Assembly: GCA_015492395.1 (NCBI GenBank)
Contig: WGFD01000033.1
Location: 1-10,304, forward strand
Reading direction: 5' to 3'
DNA from: Deltaproteobacteria bacterium
Lineage (GTDB): Bacteria > Desulfobacterota > GWC2-55-46 > S146-70
DNA length: 10,304 nt
The position numbers and the translations under genes were made by a program. This document shows, piece after piece, positions 6,487 through 10,304 of the stretch. Below the pieces are notes generated by a model. It did not search any database. It saw only the letters and a program-made list of their open reading frames with translations, and was not told the DNA's origin. Every line of letters begins with the position of its first letter. The first letter of the stretch is position 1.

Positions 6487-7056
6487 ATGCCTTATATCAA
6501 GAGACTCTGCCGGACTATACCCATCCTTATCGTCCTTTCCGGCTGCTCCAGTATCGACAGGGATGTCCTTATAGAGGGTATAAAGGAGACTCCGGATTCA
6601 GGCTCATACATCGAGGGGGTTCCCTTCTTTCCCCAGGAGAGATTTCAGTGTGGACCCTCCTCTTTGGCAAGTCTTCTTGCCTTCTACGGAGAAACCGTCG
6701 ATAAGGAAGAGATCGCCGGCGGGGTGTACCTGCCGCGCCTCCGCGGTGCGTTGCCTATGGATATCGTTTTATACGCCAGAAAAAAGGGGTACATCTCAAG
6801 ATACTATAACGGCGGTATGGACGACCTCAAGACCCAGATATCCCTCGGCCGGCCTCTGATACTCTTTCTCAATATGGGCCTTAGGATCGCCCCAAAGGGG
6901 CACTATATCGTCGCGCTAGGCTATAGCGACATGGATTCCGTGGTGATAGCACACTCCGGCAGAGACAAAGAAGCGATCTTTACATACGACATGCTAGAGG
7001 AGCTATGGGAAAAAACGGGCCATGGAACCATCCTCATACTCCCCGAAGGGCAATGA
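6487..7056 (+). CDS. PA2778-like C39 family cysteine peptidase lipoprotein
   Basis: This is a papain-like peptidase of the C39 fold, predicted to be a periplasm-facing lipoprotein. Residues 1-19 form a lipoprotein signal peptide ending in VLSGC, so Cys20 would be lipidated; Ser at +2 suggests outer-membrane sorting by the E. coli rule. The active site reads PFFPQERFQCGPSSLA: Gln50 as the oxyanion residue and Cys55 as the nucleophile. His139 lies in KGHYIVALGY. Where many C39 enzymes have an Asp-Pro loop, this protein reads IAHSGRD, so the third catalytic residue is uncertain. At 189 residues it holds only the peptidase. As I recall the PA2778 family, members carry TPR repeats in the same chain; here those are the next gene. 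The ATG at 6487 is preferred to the adjacent TTG at 6484. No clear ribosome site precedes it, so translation may depend on the upstream gene. The last codons overlap the next start (ATGA, 7053-7056). Confidence 0.85.
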   Translation: MPYIKRLCRTIPILIVLSGCSSIDRDVLIEGIKETPDSGSYIEGVPFFPQERFQCGPSSLASLLAFYGETVDKEEIAGGVYLPRLRGALPMDIVLYARKKGYISRYYNGGMDDLKTQISLGRPLILFLNMGLRIAPKGHYIVALGYSDMDSVVIAHSGRDKEAIFTYDMLEELWEKTGHGTILILPEGQ

Positions 7057-7682
7057 AAAGGATACGCCTTGCCGCAATACCGCTCTGTATAGTGGCTGCT
7101 ATAATAGCCGGGTGCACCGTCATAGTTTCCGAGGATCCTCTTACCATCGAGGAGCACAAGAGGCTTGCCTCCATATACTACGCGAAGGGCGATTTGGCAC
7201 TGGCCGAGAGGGAGTACAGGGTCATACTGAAAGAGACCCCTGATGACGTGGATTCTCTCTTCATGCTGGGGAATATACAACTGGACCGGAAGAGGTACGG
7301 TGAGGCGGAGGGACTGTACAGAAAGGCCATAATGAACTCACCGGCAGAAGCACCGTTATACAACAACCTGAGCTGGGCCCAGATAGGTGCTGGCAATCTG
7401 GATGAAGCGGAGAATATGGCCAGGAAGGCCCTCCTGCTTGACCCGGCGCGGGACTACATATACCTTGACACGCTCGGTGTCGTCTATACCAAGAGCGGCA
7501 ACTTCGGTCTGGCCGAAACGATGCTCAAAGAGGCGCTGGAGAAGATGCCACATGGCAAGACAGAAGGAACTATCAAGATATACAGACATCTCCTGGACCT
7601 CTATCGCAAGATCGGCGATATGGCGAAAGTGGATCACATCGCCGGGAAACTTAGAAGACTGGAGGAAGGGGTCAAGAGATGA
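7053..7682 (+). CDS. TPR-repeat lipoprotein, partner of the C39 peptidase
   Basis: This 209-residue lipoprotein has a signal peptide ending in AIIAGC (lipidated Cys21, Thr at +2), then about four tetratricopeptide repeats covering roughly residues 35-172. Typical repeat cores are LASIYYAKGDLALAEREYR, LFMLGNIQLDRKRYGEAEG, YNNLSWAQIGAGNLDEAEN and LGVVYTKSGNFGLAETMLK. TPR domains are protein-binding scaffolds, and no enzymatic motif is present. The ATG at 7053 overlaps the stop of the peptidase gene, indicating translational coupling. An upstream in-frame GTG at 7005 would add a hydrophilic 16-residue stretch before the signal peptide and is rejected. In the PA2778 family I recall TPR repeats fused behind the C39 domain, so this gene looks like the detached second half of that protein. 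It probably acts with the peptidase in the periplasm. Confidence 0.88.
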   Translation: MKRIRLAAIPLCIVAAIIAGCTVIVSEDPLTIEEHKRLASIYYAKGDLALAEREYRVILKETPDDVDSLFMLGNIQLDRKRYGEAEGLYRKAIMNSPAEAPLYNNLSWAQIGAGNLDEAENMARKALLLDPARDYIYLDTLGVVYTKSGNFGLAETMLKEALEKMPHGKTEGTIKIYRHLLDLYRKIGDMAKVDHIAGKLRRLEEGVKR

Positions 7683-8410
7683 AGGATATCCCGGACGTAA
7701 AGAAGCGGCTTATATTTGCCCTCGATGTGCAGACCCTGGATGAAGTAAACAAATGGGTCGACCTCCTCAAAGACACCGTAGGCCTGTTTAAGATAGGCAA
7801 GGAGCTGTTCACATCCTGCGGACCCGACGCGGTTAGGGCCGTTCATAATCAGGGGGGCAGTGTCTTCCTGGATCTCAAGTTCCACGACATACCAAATACG
7901 GTGGCAAAGGCATCTATAAGCGCCTTGAGGCTTGGTGTGGAGATGTTCAATATCCACAGCCTTGGCGGAACCAAGATGATGGAAGCGGCCAGGAGGGCGG
8001 TAGACGCGGAGTGCGGCAAGACCGGAACCGCAAGACCGATGGTACTGGCAGTCACTATACTGACTAGCATGGGAGAAGCCGACCTGAAGAGCGTGGGCAT
8101 AGGCGGACCTTTGGACGAGAGGGTGGTAAGCCTGGCCCTACTGGCCAGGGAGTCGGGACTGGACGGCGTGGTTGCCTCTCCCAGGGAGGTAAGGCTTTTG
8201 AGGGAGAGACTCGATAACGGAATGATGATAGTAACGCCCGGTATACGACCGGCCGGCGCATCAAAGGAAGACCAGCAACGGACCACGACTCCCAGGGAAG
8301 CGATCAGTAATGGAAGTGACTATATCGTCGTGGGACGTCCCATAAGGGAGTCAAAGGATCCGGTTTCAACCGCGGAAGACATCCTATCCGATATCGAGAA
8401 GGCGCTGTGA
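7679..8410 (+). CDS. pyrF: Orotidine 5'-phosphate decarboxylase
   Basis: This cytoplasmic enzyme catalyses the last step of de novo UMP synthesis, decarboxylation of OMP to UMP. At 243 residues it is the usual size of the bacterial TIM-barrel form. Asp16 in LIFALDV and Lys38 in GLFKIGKELF are substrate-binding positions. The catalytic DxKxxD is Asp65, Lys67 and Asp70 in FLDLKFHDIPNTV. The phosphate-binding TPGIRPAG and VVGRPI (Gly219, Arg220) are present near the C-terminus. All expected residues are intact, so it should be active. The ATG overlaps the stop of the TPR gene by 4 bp, and the gene ends in GTGA shared with rlmB. It is transcribed with envelope genes, not other pyrimidine genes. 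Confidence 0.97.
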   Translation: MKDIPDVKKRLIFALDVQTLDEVNKWVDLLKDTVGLFKIGKELFTSCGPDAVRAVHNQGGSVFLDLKFHDIPNTVAKASISALRLGVEMFNIHSLGGTKMMEAARRAVDAECGKTGTARPMVLAVTILTSMGEADLKSVGIGGPLDERVVSLALLARESGLDGVVASPREVRLLRERLDNGMMIVTPGIRPAGASKEDQQRTTTPREAISNGSDYIVVGRPIRESKDPVSTAEDILSDIEKAL

Positions 8411-9183
8411 GCCGCGTACTATACGGCATAAACCCTGCAAAGGAGATCATACGCCACAAACCCGGCGAGGTCAGGAGGCTCCTTTTAAGGCGTCACAAGG
8501 GCGGGGAGCTTGAAGAGATTGTAAAGATGGCCGCCGAGAACGGCATCACCATCATTCATCACGCTACCTCCCAAGAGCTGGAAAAGGTAACCGGCACGAA
8601 GAAGAACCAGAGTGTGGCCGTAATCGCCGATGACTACAGGTACGTGGACCTCGATGACATAGTCGACCCGGAAAGAAAAGGAAAGGGGCACGCGCTTATC
8701 CTGGTCCTGGACGGCATTGAAGATCCAATGAATCTGGGCTCACTGGTAAGGAGCGCCGATGCGGCAGGGGCGGCAGGCCTGGTTATACCAAAGGAAAGGG
8801 CCGCCGCGGTCACTCCTGCAGTAGTCAAGGCGTCGGCAGGCGCTACAGAGGTAATACCGATAACCAGGGTGACTAATATCGCCCGTACTCTCGAATGGCT
8901 TAAAGGAAAGGGGATTTGGGTGTTAGGCATAGAGGCCGGCAGCGAACTTGACATCTACTCCATGGACCTAAAGAGGGATCTCGCCGTCGTCGTAGGTAGT
9001 GAGGGAGGAGGGATAAGGCGGATTGTAAGAGAAAGGTGTGACTTCTGCGCATCCATACCGATGGCGGGAAAGATCCGGTCTCTAAACGCTTCGGTAGCGG
9101 GCGCAGTAGCGCTTTTCGAGGCGGTAAGGCAGAACAGGGATCGAAAGAGCGGCCTTAACGGGTCACATAAAAGAGGTTACTGA
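8407..9183 (+). CDS. rlmB: 23S rRNA (guanosine-2'-O-)-methyltransferase RlmB / TrmH-family SPOUT RNA methyltransferase
   Basis: This enzyme transfers a methyl group from S-adenosylmethionine to a ribose 2'-OH in RNA; in E. coli RlmB the target is G2251 of 23S rRNA. It is 258 residues long. The N-terminal L30e-like substrate-binding domain starts with VLYGINPAKEII and continues to about residue 75. The SPOUT domain carries the three TrmH-family motifs: DGIEDPMNLGSLVRSADA (motif 1), VVVGSEGGGIRRIV (motif 2) and SIPMAGKIRSLNASVAGAVA (motif 3, cofactor knot). The GTG at 8407 overlaps the pyrF stop as GTGA, with GAGAAGG just upstream, and matches the family N-terminus. The family is certain. The exact target rests on the RlmB-like N-terminus, so tRNA or another rRNA site is not excluded. 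The 3' end overlaps the convergent cytochrome gene by 7 bp. Confidence 0.92.
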   Translation: MSRVLYGINPAKEIIRHKPGEVRRLLLRRHKGGELEEIVKMAAENGITIIHHATSQELEKVTGTKKNQSVAVIADDYRYVDLDDIVDPERKGKGHALILVLDGIEDPMNLGSLVRSADAAGAAGLVIPKERAAAVTPAVVKASAGATEVIPITRVTNIARTLEWLKGKGIWVLGIEAGSELDIYSMDLKRDLAVVVGSEGGGIRRIVRERCDFCASIPMAGKIRSLNASVAGAVALFEAVRQNRDRKSGLNGSHKRGY

Positions 9184-10277
9184 TTATGGCACTGCTGGCA
9201 GGTATTCCTTATCATGCCGGATGAAGCGGCATACTGGTCGTTTCCTTTCGGCTGGATGTTGATCCTCCCGTTGTTATCGAACATGACCAGATTGCTGTGG
9301 TCCAGGGCGGAGTCGCCAGTGGCATTCGGGTTGCCGCCACCGTGTACATAGTGGCACGACAGGCAGAAGGGCTGCTCATCGCCGTTGATGCCGGAAGCCG
9401 GACCTTCGACATACCTAGTCCTGTCGGTGAGGGTGAACCAGTTGTTATTGTCGGCGTGCTTGTTGGTATCGGAGGCTATCTGGATATTTATATCTCCGAC
9501 AGGGTGTCTCTTCCACGGACTGCCGCTGTTGTTGTCACCAGCACCCACTCCACCGCTCGATGCGCCGCCAAGCTCCGCATCTCCGCTCAGGCCGTAGAAC
9601 TTGGTGTGACATCTGCCGCACCACTGCGCTATTCGGTTGACATCCTCTCCGGTGGTCTTATAGAAGGTCACATTGTCCCTCCTGAACTTATCCAGATTGG
9701 AAGGGCCGGTCGTGAGGTTCACATCGCATGGCGCGGAACTCCCATCCGAACAGTTCCCGGCGCCGTCCTTTCTATAATTCACTATCACACCGCTGGACTG
9801 GTTATCGTTCGAGGGGTCACCGGGATCGTAACGCAGGTTCCTGAAGTTGGCGTTTCCATGCTGATTGTGGCAGAATATACAGGTGAATTGGGTGCCGTCC
9901 GATCCCCACCTCGCCACGGCGTTCGCCCACCCACCGGGATTGCTGTTGCCCGGTGGTGTAAGACCACTGGTACCGATGCTGTGGCGGTTGAGCTCATTCA
10001 GACTCCCCCTGTCGGCAAAGTCACCGGCTGAAGGGACATATCCCGCTGGCATACTGCCCGCATCCTTGTTCCATATATCCGGCGGCGTAGGATTGCTCAT
10101 ACCCAGTGTGTTATTCTCGTGGCACAGCAGGCAGAGATTGACTATGCCGTTGGCCTTCAGAAGTCTCGTGTACGGCACGATTGCGCCGCCTGTGTAGGAG
10201 CCGGGGCCGCCGCTCCAGACCATTCCCTGTCCGCCCTGCGTGCCATGCATGACATGGCAGTCCGCGCAGGCGAGGGT
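9177..10277 (-). CDS. OmcS-like hexaheme c-type cytochrome, 5' truncated
   Basis: This is a partial gene; 366 residues remain and the N-terminus is lost at the adapter junction at 10277. Six heme-binding CxxCH motifs are present, at residues 4-8 (CADCH), 49-53 (CLLCH), 133-137 (CIFCH), 220-224 (CGRCH), 305-309 (CLSCH) and 360-364 (CQQCH), the last ending the protein. Seven further histidines (11, 99, 140, 258, 274, 312, 327) are enough for bis-histidine ligation of all six hemes. The order and context match Geobacter OmcS as I recall it: CHxMH after heme 1, MPAG then GDF after heme 2, CHxxHG at heme 3, WCxxCHT at heme 4, RHPxG, CLSCHxxH at heme 5, and a final CxxCH two or three residues from the end. 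Cys176 and Cys184 are not heme motifs and may form a disulfide. Probable role: extracellular electron transfer, after export and heme attachment. The signal peptide, start and promoter are outside the window. Confidence 0.88.
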   Translation of the reverse strand, partial: TLACADCHVMHGTQGGQGMVWSGGPGSYTGGAIVPYTRLLKANGIVNLCLLCHENNTLGMSNPTPPDIWNKDAGSMPAGYVPSAGDFADRGSLNELNRHSIGTSGLTPPGNSNPGGWANAVARWGSDGTQFTCIFCHNQHGNANFRNLRYDPGDPSNDNQSSGVIVNYRKDGAGNCSDGSSAPCDVNLTTGPSNLDKFRRDNVTFYKTTGEDVNRIAQWCGRCHTKFYGLSGDAELGGASSGGVGAGDNNSGSPWKRHPVGDINIQIASDTNKHADNNNWFTLTDRTRYVEGPASGINGDEQPFCLSCHYVHGGGNPNATGDSALDHSNLVMFDNNGRINIQPKGNDQYAASSGMIRNTCQQCHNQ

Positions 10278-10304
10278 CTGTCTCTTATACACATCTGACG
10301 CTGC
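10278..10304. other. Nextera adapter contamination at contig end
   Basis: CTGTCTCTTATACACATCT (10278-10296) is the complement of the 19-bp Tn5 mosaic end used in Nextera libraries, and GACGCTGC (10297-10304) is the start of the read-1 adapter that follows it. These 27 bases are a library artefact. Reading the minus strand through them creates a false MYKRQ protein start. Confidence 0.98.

Noticed and set aside
9297..10031. 244-codon open frame on the plus strand opposite the cytochrome
   Set aside because: It is antisense to a gene with six heme motifs, has no ribosome site and has no recognisable domain.
10278..10292. GTG start of the cytochrome within the final bases
   Set aside because: These codons (MYKRQ) are translated adapter, not genome.
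1..10304. CRISPR array, tRNA, rRNA, transposase or phage genes
   Set aside because: No regularly spaced repeats, cloverleaf sequences, rRNA signatures or transposase or integrase motifs were seen on either strand.

Overview
This window looks like the end of a bacterial contig from a metagenome or draft genome, of moderate GC and from an anaerobic, cytochrome-rich lineage. Three things point to Nitrospirota (Thermodesulfovibrio-like) or Desulfobacterota: a hexaheme cytochrome resembling Geobacter OmcS, a PA2779/PA2778-type gene pair, and dense ATGA/GTGA-coupled operons. This placement is an inference from gene content; there is no rRNA to confirm it. The last 27 bases (10278-10304) are not genomic. 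They are the Nextera transposon end plus adapter.

Layout. 1-313 (minus): the first 104 residues of a membrane-anchored protein with a LysM/OapA-like segment, running off the left edge, with its own sigma-70-type promoter. 314-753: a non-coding divergent spacer. 754-2091 (plus): rimO, followed by an intrinsic terminator. 2281-2440 (minus): an extended -10 promoter drives a compact, highly structured element of about 120 bp bounded by 14-bp inverted repeats. No ORF lies downstream, so it is a candidate small RNA or MITE-like element. 2494-3255 (minus): a family 2 glycosyltransferase of the polyprenyl-phosphate type. 3256-3786: a divergent spacer. 3787-5970 (plus): a PcrA/UvrD-type helicase.

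A near-consensus promoter, whose -35 box overlaps the helicase stop codon, opens a five-gene plus-strand operon at 6041-9183. Its genes are a PA2779-like bitopic membrane protein, a PA2778-like C39 cysteine peptidase lipoprotein, a TPR lipoprotein, pyrF and rlmB. The last four genes overlap head to tail by 4 bp and are probably translationally coupled.

On the minus strand, converging on rlmB with a 7-bp overlap, is the truncated OmcS-like six-heme cytochrome (9177-10277). Its N-terminus is lost at the adapter junction.

Two observations stand out. The cytochrome shares the heme order and ligand layout of the OmcS nanowire subunit, including the CHxMH histidine. The PA2779-like protein carries a four-glycine stretch just before its C-terminal membrane helix, and the next gene encodes a C39-fold peptidase, a fold known for cutting after double glycines. 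This suggests a substrate-protease pair. Both ideas rest on reading by eye and on recalled family knowledge; no search was run.
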